From a bacterium (lineage in GTDB: Bacteria; Planctomycetota; UBA1135; GCA-002686595): a stretch of 64,000 nucleotides of DNA. Position 1 is the stretch's first letter. Every line of letters starts with the position of its first letter. The notes below the pieces were generated by a model. It was not told the origin of the DNA and did no database searches. It worked only from the letters and a program-made list of their open reading frames with translations. This document shows positions 32,446-41,558 of this stretch, piece by piece. Made by a program: the position numbers and the translations under genes. The stretch covers positions 40,853 to 104,852 of the forward strand of contig JAAELL010000122.1 of the NCBI GenBank assembly GCA_024226735.1, given 5' to 3'.

Positions 32446-35400
32446 TCAATCGTTCTCGCTCAGCCCGCCGAGCCCGCTGGAGCTGTACGCGAGCAGCGGT
32501 CGGAACGTGATCCCGAACGTCGTGCCCTCGCCGGCACGGTGGGCGACGGAGAGCTCGAGCACGAAGTCATGCGAGAAGCGGCGCAGGATCCCCTGGCTCT
32601 TGAGCGTGTCACTGCCCGAGATCGAGATCTGCTGGCCCAGCTCGATCTCCCACTTCTCGTCGAGGCGGAAGAGCGTATCGAGCGAGGCCGCTTCGAACAG
32701 CGTGCGCTCTTCGACCGACAGACCGCGGCGGAAACCGAGCTCGAACTCGAGCCGCGCGCTGGGCGCGATCGCCATCGAGCTGCGGGAGTAGAGCGTGTCG
32801 CCGTCAGTCGTGTCGTAGCGACCGTCGTGGCGCACGACGAAGGGGCGCGAGAAGAGGGACGTCTTCAGCTCGCCCAGCACCGAGACCTCCTCCAGATCCT
32901 TGAGATCCTCGGCGCGCTCGGTGCGACGGGTGGCGCGCAGCTCGAGGTCCAGCGAGTCGCGCGCGACGGCTCGCTCCCACAGCGTACGCACACCAACCTG
33001 CACCTCGTTGCCGTCCAAGGGATCGTCGACGGAGTCGAAGCGCACAGGCACTCCATTGCTCTCGTCGAGCGCGATGTCGGTGCGCCAGCCGGCAAACGGC
33101 GTCATGCTGTGCAGGAAGCCGCCGGCGCCACGTTTGTGCAACGTCGTCGCGACCTCGACCCCGCCGATCAGGCCGAGGCGCCGTGGATTGTCCTCGGGAT
33201 CGACGCCCTCGTCCCAAGCAGTCAGTTGCGCCTCTAGGTGGGGCGTCGCGCGCAGACCGGCGACGTCGGTCGACATCGGCACCTCGAGTCGGTGGCGGTT
33301 GTCGACGCGGAACACTTCGCGCTCGCCGAGCCCATCGGGATTGCCGGCCGAGTCGCGGTACACCTGCTCGAAGCGCCGATCGCCTTCGCGGCGGCGCAAC
33401 CGTTCGGCGTCCAAAGCCATCGAGTAATCGAGCGACAGCGGCCCGAGCGTGGCGACCTGTGACGAGCCGCGGTAGAAGCCGGCGGCGGGGAGCTCCTCGA
33501 CCTCCGTGCGGTAGTCGTCGACGCGCGGTTCGATCGCGGCCTCGACGAGCGTCCCGTCGCGCGCGGTGCGAAACTGAATGAAGTTCTCGCGCTGCTCGTA
33601 GGTCTGGAATTCGCGCTGATAGAACTCCGACTGCACGCCCGCGTCGGACTGCGTCGAGAAGGCGAGGTCGATCCACGTCTTCTTGCTGAACGGGTAGCGA
33701 CCGCGACCGTACGTCCAGTGGCGGAAGTCGTCGCGCTCGTCCTCGGGAACGCGCAAGAGGCCGCGGTCCTCGCCGCCGTCGGGAATCCCGGTCGTGTACA
33801 GATCGAGCCAGAAGCTCTCGCCGGTCGCCGAGCCCGTCCGCGCCCGCTCCGTCAAGGACAGCCCCACTCCCAGCAACGGCCCGCGGTCCGACAACCACGC
33901 TCCGTCGAGCTGCCACTCGCCCTGCACGTACTCCTTGTGGAAGCCGAAGATGTCGGCCACTCGCCGCCCGAACGCGCCGATCTCGGACTTGAAGCTCGCT
34001 CCGAGGGTCGTGCCGAAGCGCGCGGTGTCGCGCAGCGCGATCTGATCGATCGTGCGCACCTCACCCTCGTTGTTCTCGAACCCGACGAAGTCGCCCTGGT
34101 CGTCGAGAACGACGTTGCCGAGCGAGGGCAGGGGCAGCTCGACGCCGCCGCGGAACGCGATGCGGTTGTCCTGCGCCCCGAAACGCCAGCGGCCGTCCTC
34201 GCGCGGAACGAGCAACAGCTTGCCCACCTCGATGACGTAGTGCGGCACGTCGTGGTCACATGCCGTCAGCGTCGCCTTTTCGGCGATCATCGAACCGTCC
34301 GACGACGTCAGGATCTCACCCGCCTTGGTGCGCACGAGCTGGCTGCGGCTGCCGAGCTCGAGCACGTGGGAGAGCTCGGCGTTCGCCAAGCGCCCGTGGC
34401 GGGCCTCGAGGTCGAGGTAGACCTCGTCGGCGCGCGCGACGCGATTGCCGTTCTCCGTCGCCTCGACGTCGCCCTCGAGCCAGAGATTGCGCGCGAACTC
34501 GGGCAGGACCCCGTGACCGATGCGAATGAAGACGTTGTGCACGAGGTCGCCCTTGGGCTCATCCGGCTTCGGCTCGCGAGCGGCGGGCGGCGCCGCCGGA
34601 TCCGGGGCCGGGTCCCAGAGCGCCGCGTGGCCCCGTTCACGCCACGCGTCCTCGTGGATCCAGAGCGCGGCGAACTGGGCGCGCGCCTCGTCCTTGCCGG
34701 CCTGGTAGATCGGGTTCGACAGCGCGATCATCGTGCCGACCGGCGTCTGCACCGGTCGCACGGCCGCGAACTCGACCGACCATCCGCCGGCGAGCTCTGG
34801 CGCGCGCAGCACGCCGCGCTCGGAGGCGATCAGGAAGTGGACGAGGTCGACGTCGATGAAGCCAGACTCGAGCGTGTGGCCACCCACGTCGACCACGGCC
34901 GGTGCGCCTTCGAGAACCACGCGCTCGCGTGTCGCGCGCAGCCGCGTCGCACGCGCGAACCCGAGTCCGCCCCAGAGGAACAGGACCCTCCCGCGCGCTT
35001 CGAGCGAACGCACGGAGTCGCCGAGGTTCGCCATTCCCTCCTCGGTCAGCGTGCCGCCCAACAGCAGCGTATCGGCCTCGAGCACAACGGGCAGCCCCTC
35101 CTCCGTCGTGCTGCGCATCCGCACCTTGCCGTCGAAGTGCACGCCGATCGCGCTGATGCGCAAAGCCTCGGCATCGACGGTGGTCGAGCCCGCGTCCGCA
35201 CCAGGGGCCTGCTCGCCGGACTCCGGCGCCGGCTGAGGGCCGGGGGCCGAGAAAAGTGAGCCGGTCAAGGTCAGCGACGGAGCAGCAGCCTCCAGGCGCA
35301 GCTCCTCGTACTCGATCCAGTCCGCCTCGAGCAGGTACTGCAGCTCGCGACCCGGCACGGGGCCGCGCGCGGAAACGCGGTCGTCGCTCTCGCTCGCCTC

Positions 35401-37548
35401 CCCCTCGAGCCGAGTGCGTCCGCCGACCGTCATCTCGAGCCGGCCGCCTTCGGCATCGACCGTGTAGGTGCCCTCGTGGCGCAGCCGCACCGCGCCCTGG
35501 GCGAGCACGGTCGTCGCCTCCGGCTCGCCCGCCTGGCCCTCCTTCGGCAGCGTGCCGCGCACGAGGAGCTCGTCGCACGAGACGCGTGAACGCTCGCCGT
35601 CCTGCAACAGCTCCAGCAAGCCGACTTCGCGCGCATCGATCAAGAACGCCGCGGCGGAGTCCGCGTCGCCGGGGACCTTCGAGAAACGCGTGAAGCCGGC
35701 GCCTAGCTCGAGCTCGACGTCGCCGGCGCGCAGCGCGCCACGCACGGTCCCGCGCGCCTCGACCGCTGTGGGGTCCGCGTCGATCTCGAGCGCTTCGAAG
35801 CTCGCGGTGCGGGCACCGTCCTCGCTCTCGTCGACGAGCCGCACGCGCGCCGGCTTTTCGCGCGTCCCGAAGAACGAGATGCTGCCGTCACCGGTCGAGA
35901 CCGCGCGTTCGGCCTCACCTTCGACCGTGGGCGAGGCGTAGGTGACGCCCTCCTCCGCGTGGAAGCTGCTGCTCTCGCCGTCGTAGTCGCGGATGAGCCC
36001 CGCGGTCAGGCGCACGCGCTCGTCGCTGACGCCGAACAGGGTCGCCTGCCGCGCGGACGGAACGCTCCAACGCTCGCCTTGCACCTCGATGAGCACCTCT
36101 TCGCGCGCGCCGAGCGTGAAGAGGCCGCGCGTCTCCTCGCGCCCGAAGACCTGCGTCTCGCCAGAGCACGTGACGTCGATCTGCTCACCGGCCGACGCGA
36201 ACAGCGCGTCCATGTCCTCGGTCTCGACACGTGCTTCGCCCTGGCGGAACTCGGCCCCGCCGCGGGCCTCGATCGACGCGGACGAGCGGGTCTGGTCGGC
36301 GAACCCGCTCAGCGATCCGCGTGCATTCAGCGTGACGTCCTGGTCGGGCGCGCGCAGCGTGCCCGGTCCGCCGAAGTGGAAGCGCGCGATGCTCGGATCC
36401 AACGGGTCGGCCTCGATCTCGAGCGGCCCCTCGCCGTCGAGCTCGACCGGGTGCTCCGCTCCATCGTCACCGACGAGCGTGAGGCTCGCGCGCGGCTCCT
36501 CGCGGACGATCACGTGCTCGAGCCGGCCAGCGGCATCGACGCGAACAGTCGCGTCCTCTCCGAAGAAGCGGTCCGTGTCCCACAGGACCGTCACGTTCTC
36601 CTCGGCCGTCGCGCTCTCGACACGGACGCCGCGGCCTTCGACGACGGAGCCGAACACGCGCATGCGACCGGCGTCGACGCTGCCGGCGGGTTCGCCCTCG
36701 AGCACGAGCTGCGCCCCGCCCGTCGCGTTCGCTTCGACCTTGTTCTCGCCGGCGGCCCCGACGCTCTCGACCTCCAGACGGCCGCCGGTCGGAGCGACGA
36801 ACGTCGCGCGCGATCCCTCCTCGACGAGGAAGGTGACGCGGCCCCCGCGCTCGAGCACCACTTTGCCGGCCCGCCCGTCGAGCTCGAGCCCTTTGCCGGA
36901 GCCCACGAGCCCCAGCCCCGTCACGTCGACCTCGCCGTCACCGACCGACCGGAACAGCTCGCTGGCGAGCACGACCTCCATCTCGGGCGCGCGCACGTCG
37001 AGCGGCACGAGCGGGCCGCCGACGTGTTGGGTCACGTGCACGTCGAAGAGCTCGATGCGACCGTCGTCCGAGATGCGCAGGTCCTCGAGCTGACGCGCCG
37101 GGTCCACGCCGAAGCGACCCTCGCGCGCGCGCATGGTGCTGCGCAGCACTCCCGAGATCGGGTCGAACACCTCGAGCAGGACGTTCGCAACGGTGTACGT
37201 GCGCTCGAGCGGACCGCCCGCGGCCGTGAAATCGCCCTGCACGCGGTAGGCCTTGTTGCCGGTCTCCGGATCGAACACGAGGATGTTCGCCTGCCCGTCG
37301 AGAATCAGGTCGGCTTGGCGGCGTCCGCTCGGGTTCGTGGTTCGACCACCCGGCTGGCCCGGATTCTGGGTCAGCTGCTCCGCGTCCGCCGGGGGCGGAG
37401 CCTCGCCCGACTCCGGGGCCACCCGTTCGAGCGGCTCGCTCTGGGGTTCGCTCTGGGGTTCGCTCTCGCGCGAGCGCGTGCGGTCGACCCATACGAGCAC
37501 GCCGAGCCCGATCCCGAACACGAGCAGAAAGAGGAGCGCTTTCCTCAT
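32446..37548 (-). CDS. LptC-LptA-LptD-like fused lipopolysaccharide transport protein
   Basis: This single 1700-aa reading frame has one N-terminal membrane helix (KALLFLLVFGIGLGVLVWV) and an LptC-like segment at about 85-250 (KAYRVQGDFTA...LLEVFDPISGVLRSTMRAREGRF). Hundreds of residues of OstA/LptA-type beta-strand repeats follow. The C-terminal part of about 650 residues resembles the LptD barrel (TLTACDHDVPHYVIEVGKLLLVP, GQWQLDG-type strands, SEFYQREFQTYEQRENFIQF). In other diderms LptC, LptA and LptD are separate proteins of the inner membrane, periplasm and outer membrane. It overlaps kdsC by ATGA and follows kdsD, the same order as kdsD-kdsC-lptC-lptA in enterobacteria, which strongly supports the role. 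LptB, LptF and LptG are not in the window. Confidence 0.85.
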   Translation of the reverse strand: MRKALLFLLVFGIGLGVLVWVDRTRSRESEPQSEPQSEPLERVAPESGEAPPPADAEQLTQNPGQPGGRTTNPSGRRQADLILDGQANILVFDPETGNKAYRVQGDFTAAGGPLERTYTVANVLLEVFDPISGVLRSTMRAREGRFGVDPARQLEDLRISDDGRIELFDVHVTQHVGGPLVPLDVRAPEMEVVLASELFRSVGDGEVDVTGLGLVGSGKGLELDGRAGKVVLERGGRVTFLVEEGSRATFVAPTGGRLEVESVGAAGENKVEANATGGAQLVLEGEPAGSVDAGRMRVFGSVVEGRGVRVESATAEENVTVLWDTDRFFGEDATVRVDAAGRLEHVIVREEPRASLTLVGDDGAEHPVELDGEGPLEIEADPLDPSIARFHFGGPGTLRAPDQDVTLNARGSLSGFADQTRSSASIEARGGAEFRQGEARVETEDMDALFASAGEQIDVTCSGETQVFGREETRGLFTLGAREEVLIEVQGERWSVPSARQATLFGVSDERVRLTAGLIRDYDGESSSFHAEEGVTYASPTVEGEAERAVSTGDGSISFFGTREKPARVRLVDESEDGARTASFEALEIDADPTAVEARGTVRGALRAGDVELELGAGFTRFSKVPGDADSAAAFLIDAREVGLLELLQDGERSRVSCDELLVRGTLPKEGQAGEPEATTVLAQGAVRLRHEGTYTVDAEGGRLEMTVGGRTRLEGEASESDDRVSARGPVPGRELQYLLEADWIEYEELRLEAAAPSLTLTGSLFSAPGPQPAPESGEQAPGADAGSTTVDAEALRISAIGVHFDGKVRMRSTTEEGLPVVLEADTLLLGGTLTEEGMANLGDSVRSLEARGRVLFLWGGLGFARATRLRATRERVVLEGAPAVVDVGGHTLESGFIDVDLVHFLIASERGVLRAPELAGGWSVEFAAVRPVQTPVGTMIALSNPIYQAGKDEARAQFAALWIHEDAWRERGHAALWDPAPDPAAPPAAREPKPDEPKGDLVHNVFIRIGHGVLPEFARNLWLEGDVEATENGNRVARADEVYLDLEARHGRLANAELSHVLELGSRSQLVRTKAGEILTSSDGSMIAEKATLTACDHDVPHYVIEVGKLLLVPREDGRWRFGAQDNRIAFRGGVELPLPSLGNVVLDDQGDFVGFENNEGEVRTIDQIALRDTARFGTTLGASFKSEIGAFGRRVADIFGFHKEYVQGEWQLDGAWLSDRGPLLGVGLSLTERARTGSATGESFWLDLYTTGIPDGGEDRGLLRVPEDERDDFRHWTYGRGRYPFSKKTWIDLAFSTQSDAGVQSEFYQREFQTYEQRENFIQFRTARDGTLVEAAIEPRVDDYRTEVEELPAAGFYRGSSQVATLGPLSLDYSMALDAERLRRREGDRRFEQVYRDSAGNPDGLGEREVFRVDNRHRLEVPMSTDVAGLRATPHLEAQLTAWDEGVDPEDNPRRLGLIGGVEVATTLHKRGAGGFLHSMTPFAGWRTDIALDESNGVPVRFDSVDDPLDGNEVQVGVRTLWERAVARDSLDLELRATRRTERAEDLKDLEEVSVLGELKTSLFSRPFVVRHDGRYDTTDGDTLYSRSSMAIAPSARLEFELGFRRGLSVEERTLFEAASLDTLFRLDEKWEIELGQQISISGSDTLKSQGILRRFSHDFVLELSVAHRAGEGTTFGITFRPLLAYSSSGLGGLSEND

Positions 37549-38093
37549 TCCAGTGCCGCGCTCACGATCGCGTCCCAACGCCCCTGCGCGGCGAGAATCC
37601 TCTCACACACTTCGCGCACCGCCCCGTGCCCGCCGGCGGCTCGCGTGACCCAGTCCGCGTGCAGGCGCACCTCGCCAGCGGCGTTCGACGGCGCGACGAA
37701 CACGCCGGCGGCGGCGGCTAGACCGAGGTCGGGGATGTCGTCGCCCATCGCGAGCGTGTCCGGCGCGCCGAGCCCGAGCTCGCCCTGCAACTCCGTCAGC
37801 CGCGCACGCTTTCCCCCGGCGCGCGAGTAGAGCCGCGCGCCGAGCTCCGCCGCGCGTCGTTCGGTCGCGGCGCATCCGCGGCCAGTGATCCAGACGACGG
37901 CGATGCCCGCCCGGACGAGCCACGCGAGGCCTTGACCGTCGTGCACGTCGAAGCGCTGCTCCTCGCCCGCGTCGGAATAGACGACGCGACCGTCGGTCAG
38001 CGTGCCGTCGACGTCGAGGGCAACGAGGCGCACGGCCGCGAGCCGCTGGATGAGCTCGGCGTCGACTCCATCGAGGGGGTCCGTCTTGGACAC
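37545..38093 (-). CDS. kdsC: 3-deoxy-D-manno-octulosonate 8-phosphate phosphatase
   Basis: The 182-aa HAD phosphatase releases Kdo from Kdo-8-phosphate. Motif I is ALDVDGTLTDG (nucleophile Asp), motif II ITGRG, motif III Lys in GGKRARL, motif IV TLAMGDDIPD. Length and lack of a cap domain fit KdsC. It starts with GTG 38093, two nt after the kdsD stop, and ends overlapping the Lpt fusion gene by 4 nt, so three LPS genes form one operon. Confidence 0.92.
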   Translation of the reverse strand: MSKTDPLDGVDAELIQRLAAVRLVALDVDGTLTDGRVVYSDAGEEQRFDVHDGQGLAWLVRAGIAVVWITGRGCAATERRAAELGARLYSRAGGKRARLTELQGELGLGAPDTLAMGDDIPDLGLAAAAGVFVAPSNAAGEVRLHADWVTRAAGGHGAVREVCERILAAQGRWDAIVSAALE

Positions 38094-38095
38094 GT

Positions 38096-39085
38096 TCAGA
38101 TCCCGATGTCGAGCAGGTCCTGCACGTCGATCAGACCGATGGGTCGCTCGTCGGCGTCGAGCACCGGCGCCTGGTCGACGCGGTTCTCGCGCAGGAGGTG
38201 GTGGGCCTCCTCGGCGAGCTGGTCGCACGTGAGCGTCTTCGGCTGGCGCCCCATGAACTCGTCGACGGCCGCCCCGAGCAGAGCGATGTCGCCGCCCTCG
38301 AGCAGTCGACGCAGGTCGCCGTCGGTGAAGATCCCCGCGAGCTTGCCCTCGTCGTCGACGACGAGCGCGGCACCCGGTTTGCCCGGCGTCTTCGAGGTCA
38401 AGAGCAGTACGTCGGTCACCGAGGTGCCGAGCGCGACGAGCGGCAGCTCGTCGCCCTGGCGCATCAACTCGGCCACCGTCATCAAGCGCCGCCCGAGGCT
38501 GCCGGCGGGGTGGTAGAGCGCGTAGTCCTCGCGCTCGAAACCGCGCTCCGCCAGGACGACCATCGCCAGCGCGTCGCCGAGGGCGAGCATCGCCGAGGTC
38601 GAGGCCGTCGGAGCGAGCTTGAGCGGACAGGCCTCCTCGACCCGACCGATGTCGAGCACCTGGTCGACGAGGCCGGCCAGCGTCGACTGGCGCCGACCCA
38701 TCATGCCGATGACCGCGGCGCCGATCTTGCGCGCGACGGGCACGACGGCGTTCACCTCGGCCGTCTCGCCGGAGTTGGAGAGGGCGAGCAGGATGTCCTT
38801 GGACCGCAGCCGGCCGAGGTCGCCGTGGAGCGCCTCGCCCGGGTGCAGGAAGATCGAGGGCGTGCCCGTGCTGGCCAGGGTGGCCGAGACCTTACCGCCG
38901 ACGAGCCCCGCTTTGCCCATGCCCGTGACGACGACCATCCCGTCGCACGCCAGGATGCGTTCGACGGCCGCATCGAAGTCCTCGTCGAGCAGCTCCTCGA
39001 GCCTGGCGATCGTCTCCGCTTCGATGCGGATCACCTCGGCGGCGCGGGCGCGTCGCGTCGAGGGTGTGTGCGGTTGGTTAGCCAA
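38096..39085 (-). CDS. kdsD: D-arabinose 5-phosphate isomerase
   Basis: The 329-aa protein makes arabinose 5-phosphate, the first precursor of Kdo. It has an N-terminal SIS domain at about 35-180 (VVVTGMGKAGLVGGKVSATLASTGTPSIFLHP, ALSNSGETAEV) and two C-terminal CBS domains (LVVDDEGKLAGIFTDGDLRRLLEGG, PVLDADERPIGLIDVQDLL). Length and domain order match KdsD/KpsF. First gene of the kdsD-kdsC-lpt operon; divergent from the M50 protease gene. Confidence 0.94.
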   Translation of the reverse strand: MANQPHTPSTRRARAAEVIRIEAETIARLEELLDEDFDAAVERILACDGMVVVTGMGKAGLVGGKVSATLASTGTPSIFLHPGEALHGDLGRLRSKDILLALSNSGETAEVNAVVPVARKIGAAVIGMMGRRQSTLAGLVDQVLDIGRVEEACPLKLAPTASTSAMLALGDALAMVVLAERGFEREDYALYHPAGSLGRRLMTVAELMRQGDELPLVALGTSVTDVLLLTSKTPGKPGAALVVDDEGKLAGIFTDGDLRRLLEGGDIALLGAAVDEFMGRQPKTLTCDQLAEEAHHLLRENRVDQAPVLDADERPIGLIDVQDLLDIGI

Positions 39086-39196
39086 GGGGTGGCGCGGCCC
39101 GGGTGTACGTCAGCGCGGGCGGTTCCGTTACGGATCGACTCGGATTCTAGCGGGCCGCCACGGGGCATCGAAGGGAGAAGCCGGGGCTCAGGGAGC

Positions 39197-39226
39197 TTGG
39201 GGTCGAGCGTCAGGGGGTGCTATAAA
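39197..39226 (+). promoter_or_regulatory. Candidate sigma-70 promoter of the protease-scpA operon
   Basis: TTGGGG (39197-39202) and TATAAA (39221-39226) are separated by 18 nt and lie about 60 nt upstream of the protease start. TATAAA is rare in this GC-rich sequence. Confidence 0.4.
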
Positions 39227-39286
39227 CCCTCCTGAGCGGTTCGGCTCCACGTGGGCGGTGCCGGAACGGCCAAACAGGAAACTGCA

Positions 39287-39937
39287 GTGTTCTCCCCCGA
39301 ACTTCTCGAGAAGGTCCTCATCGTCGCCTTCCTGATCCTCTCCCTGGGGATCCACGAGGCGGCCCACGCGTGGGTGGCGAACCTGTGTGGCGACTCGACG
39401 GCGAAGAACCTCGGGCGCATGACCCTGAACCCGATCGTTCACATCGATCTGTTCATGACGATCCTGTTGCCGGCGATCCTGCTCCTGTCGGGCTCGGGTT
39501 TCTTGTTCGGTGGCGCGAAGCCGGTGCCGGTCAATCCCCACAACCTGCGCAAGCCGCTGCGCGACATGATGTTCGTCGCGATCGCGGGACCGCTGTCGAA
39601 CGTGATCCTCGCGGTCGTCTTCATGTTCATCTTCCGCATCCTGGTCTTCCAGGTCGGGATGGACTCGAACGCGCTCGCGCCAAAGGTGATGTACGCCTCG
39701 ATGTACGTCAACCTGATCCTCGCGATCTTCAACATGCTGCCGGTCCCGCCGCTCGACGGCTCGCGGGTAATGGCCTACGTCTTGCCCTCGAGCCTGCGCG
39801 AGCAGTTCGTGAGCCTCGAGCGATTCGGGATGATCATCGTCTTCGCGCTGCTCTTCAGCGGAGTGCTGACCACTGTCCTGCGCGCAACGATTCTCCCGAT
39901 GGTCCGATTCGTGCAGATCTTGGCGGGGGGCATATGA
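39287..39937 (+). CDS. M50-family (site-2 protease-like) membrane metalloprotease
   Basis: The 216-aa polytopic protein has the zinc site HEAAH (LGIHEAAHAW, near 24) in its first helix. The third ligand region NMLPVPPLDG, the family's second motif, is near 148. It has five or so membrane helices and no PDZ domain. It resembles the short Rv1417/YwhC-type M50 group rather than RseP. GTG 39287 is preferred because AGGAAA lies 5-6 nt upstream; a GTG at 39251 is also in frame. It overlaps scpA by ATGA. Confidence 0.88.
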   Translation: MFSPELLEKVLIVAFLILSLGIHEAAHAWVANLCGDSTAKNLGRMTLNPIVHIDLFMTILLPAILLLSGSGFLFGGAKPVPVNPHNLRKPLRDMMFVAIAGPLSNVILAVVFMFIFRILVFQVGMDSNALAPKVMYASMYVNLILAIFNMLPVPPLDGSRVMAYVLPSSLREQFVSLERFGMIIVFALLFSGVLTTVLRATILPMVRFVQILAGGI

Positions 39938-40773
39938 TCGTGATGAGTCGCGAATTCACGGTCTGCCTGGAACAGGTCTTCCAAGGACCGATGGACCTGC
40001 TCCTGCACCTGGTGCGCGAACAGGAAGTCGAGATCCAGGAGGTCAAGCTCGCGACGGTGATCGAGGGCTACTTCGACTACCTCTCGAAGCTCGAGGACCT
40101 CGACATCGAGGTCGCCGGCGAGTTCCTCGTCATGGCCGCGACCTTGATGGCGATCAAGGCGCGTTCGCTGCTGCCGCGCGAGTCGGTCGAGCTCGAGGAC
40201 GACCTCGACCCCGAGGACGAGCTGATCCAGCGCCTCGTCGAGTACCGCCGCTTCAAGAGCGCCGCCGACGACCTCGAGGACCGCTACGTCGACCGTTCGC
40301 GCAAGCGCCTGCGCGGCTACCCGACCGAGCTTCGGCACAACCGCCAGGAGAAGAGCTTCGACATCGGCGAGCTGACGTCGTGGGACCTGTTGGCGACGTT
40401 CTCGCGCCTGATGCGCGAGACGCTGCAGGGCCGCACGGTCCACATCCAGGGCGACCCGCGCCCGCTGCGCTGGTACGTGCACGAGCTGGGCCGCGTCTTG
40501 AGCACGCGCAAGCGCGTGTCGCTGCGCGAGCTCGTCACCGACCTCGACGGCGAACCGACCCGCTCGGGGCTGATCGGCTCCTTCTGCGCTCTCCTGGAGC
40601 TGATGCGCATGGGCATCCTCTCGGCCAAGCAAGAGGACCAGAATCAAGAGATCGAGATCGTCCTGTGCGAGGACGTCGGCACCGACCTCGAAGACATGAT
40701 CGGGGCCGCGACGTTCATGGACGAAGGGGAAGAGGACGACGGCGAGCAAAAGGGCGACGTAGCGCCGGGCTGA
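39934..40773 (+). CDS. scpA: Segregation and condensation protein A
   Basis: The 279-aa kleisin links the two SMC heads in the bacterial condensin. The N-terminal part has FQGPMDLLLHLVREQEVEIQ and the EFLVMAATLMAIKARSLLPR helix, both ScpA hallmarks. A winged-helix end follows (LTDLDG region, FCALLELMRMGILSAKQEDQNQEIEIVL). The acidic tail is unusual but common in this position. It starts inside the protease stop codon (ATGA). ScpB usually follows ScpA but here the next sequence is a pseudogene and a MITE. Confidence 0.92.
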   Translation: MIVMSREFTVCLEQVFQGPMDLLLHLVREQEVEIQEVKLATVIEGYFDYLSKLEDLDIEVAGEFLVMAATLMAIKARSLLPRESVELEDDLDPEDELIQRLVEYRRFKSAADDLEDRYVDRSRKRLRGYPTELRHNRQEKSFDIGELTSWDLLATFSRLMRETLQGRTVHIQGDPRPLRWYVHELGRVLSTRKRVSLRELVTDLDGEPTRSGLIGSFCALLELMRMGILSAKQEDQNQEIEIVLCEDVGTDLEDMIGAATFMDEGEEDDGEQKGDVAPG

Positions 40774-41026
40774 ACCGCGGCGGCGGGCGTGAGTGGCAAC
40801 GCCGTCAAGTCGATCGCGACGCTGCCCGCAGGCCCCTGGATGATCCGACCCGGCTGGTTCCCTGGAACCCGCACGAGAGGCACAGGATCCCGTTGCTCCC
40901 CGGCGGTTGGAAGCGGCCTTGGTTCGAGCCGACGCGGAACTGCACCACGACGTCGCCGGCTTGCAGCTGTGCGGCGACCGGCGAGGCGAGCAGAGTCAGG
41001 CACGGGATCAGAGAGCGAGGGAGCAT
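40774..41026 (-). pseudogene. Relic of a secreted protein with the lineage C-terminal domain
   Basis: ATG 41026 opens a clear signal peptide (MLPRSLIPCLTLLASPVAAQ). It is followed at once by the second half of the shared C-terminal domain (RVGSNQGRFQPPGSNGILCL, CGFQG). A frameshift then leads to IIQGPAGSVAIDLTALPLTP. The end (ETWNFQCWFRD) is lost and the sequence runs into the scpA stop region. A deletion and a frameshift explain it. Confidence 0.7.
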
Positions 41027-41036
41027 CCAACTGAGC

Positions 41037-41219
41037 CTAGTGGGGTGTACCCGAAGTTCGTCACATATGTTCGGCGGCTTTCGTGTGGGGGCAAGGCGCC
41101 GGGTTCTGTGCGTAGCCTCTGTGCTACTCACACCAGGGATAGATCCTGTCTTGGGGCAACGCCGCCACCGCGCGAAAGAGGCCGAACAGATGTGACGAAC
41201 TTCGGGTACACCCCACTAG
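41037..41219. mobile_element. MITE with 36-bp terminal inverted repeats (IS630/mariner-like ends)
   Basis: The arms 41040-41075 and 41181-41216 match as inverted repeats at 35 of 36 positions (start GTGGGGTGTACCCGAAG). Weaker pairing continues inward. Both ends are bordered by TA within CTAG, fitting the TA duplication of IS630/Tc1-type elements. The 105-nt core has no gene, so it would need a transposase from elsewhere. Confidence 0.8.
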
Positions 41220-41281
41220 TGCAGGTCCGAGGGCCAAAGGGACGGTTCGCAAGCCAAGGGAACCTCGCAGGTTTGGGGAGG

Positions 41282-41394
41282 GTAGAGGCGACATGCTCGG
41301 GTCGCCGTGTCGTCGAATGTGGGGCCAGGTCGCGCAGCGTGGCGCCGCCCAACATCTATATCACTGCGGGCAAGTCACTTACGTCGCCTCTACT
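41282..41394. repeat. 11-bp inverted repeat pair
   Basis: GTAGAGGCGAC at 41282-41292 and its exact complement at 41384-41394 enclose 91 nt without a gene. It may be another small mobile element. The remaining sequence between 41220 and 41558 shows no gene. Confidence 0.4.
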
Positions 41395-41558
41395 TGACTG
41401 GATTCCGCGAGAATCTGGACATCCTGCGCTGGACGATTGCGCACGGACATTCCATATTCCCCGCCTGCCCCAGTCCCGAGTGGGAACCCGGGATCCTCCC
41501 TTGAGCCCGGCGATCGGTTCCGGGGCCCTCCGACTCTCCGATGAAGAAAGAATCCCCC

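Noticed and set aside
35959..37830. 623-aa plus-strand frame opposite the Lpt fusion and kdsC
   Set aside because: Antisense shadow of two assigned genes.
39370..39933. Extension of scpA by 188 codons into the protease gene
   Set aside because: ScpA begins at its conserved FQGPMDLLL segment; ATG 39934 sits right before it and the upstream part is antisense-like in composition in a different frame of the protease.
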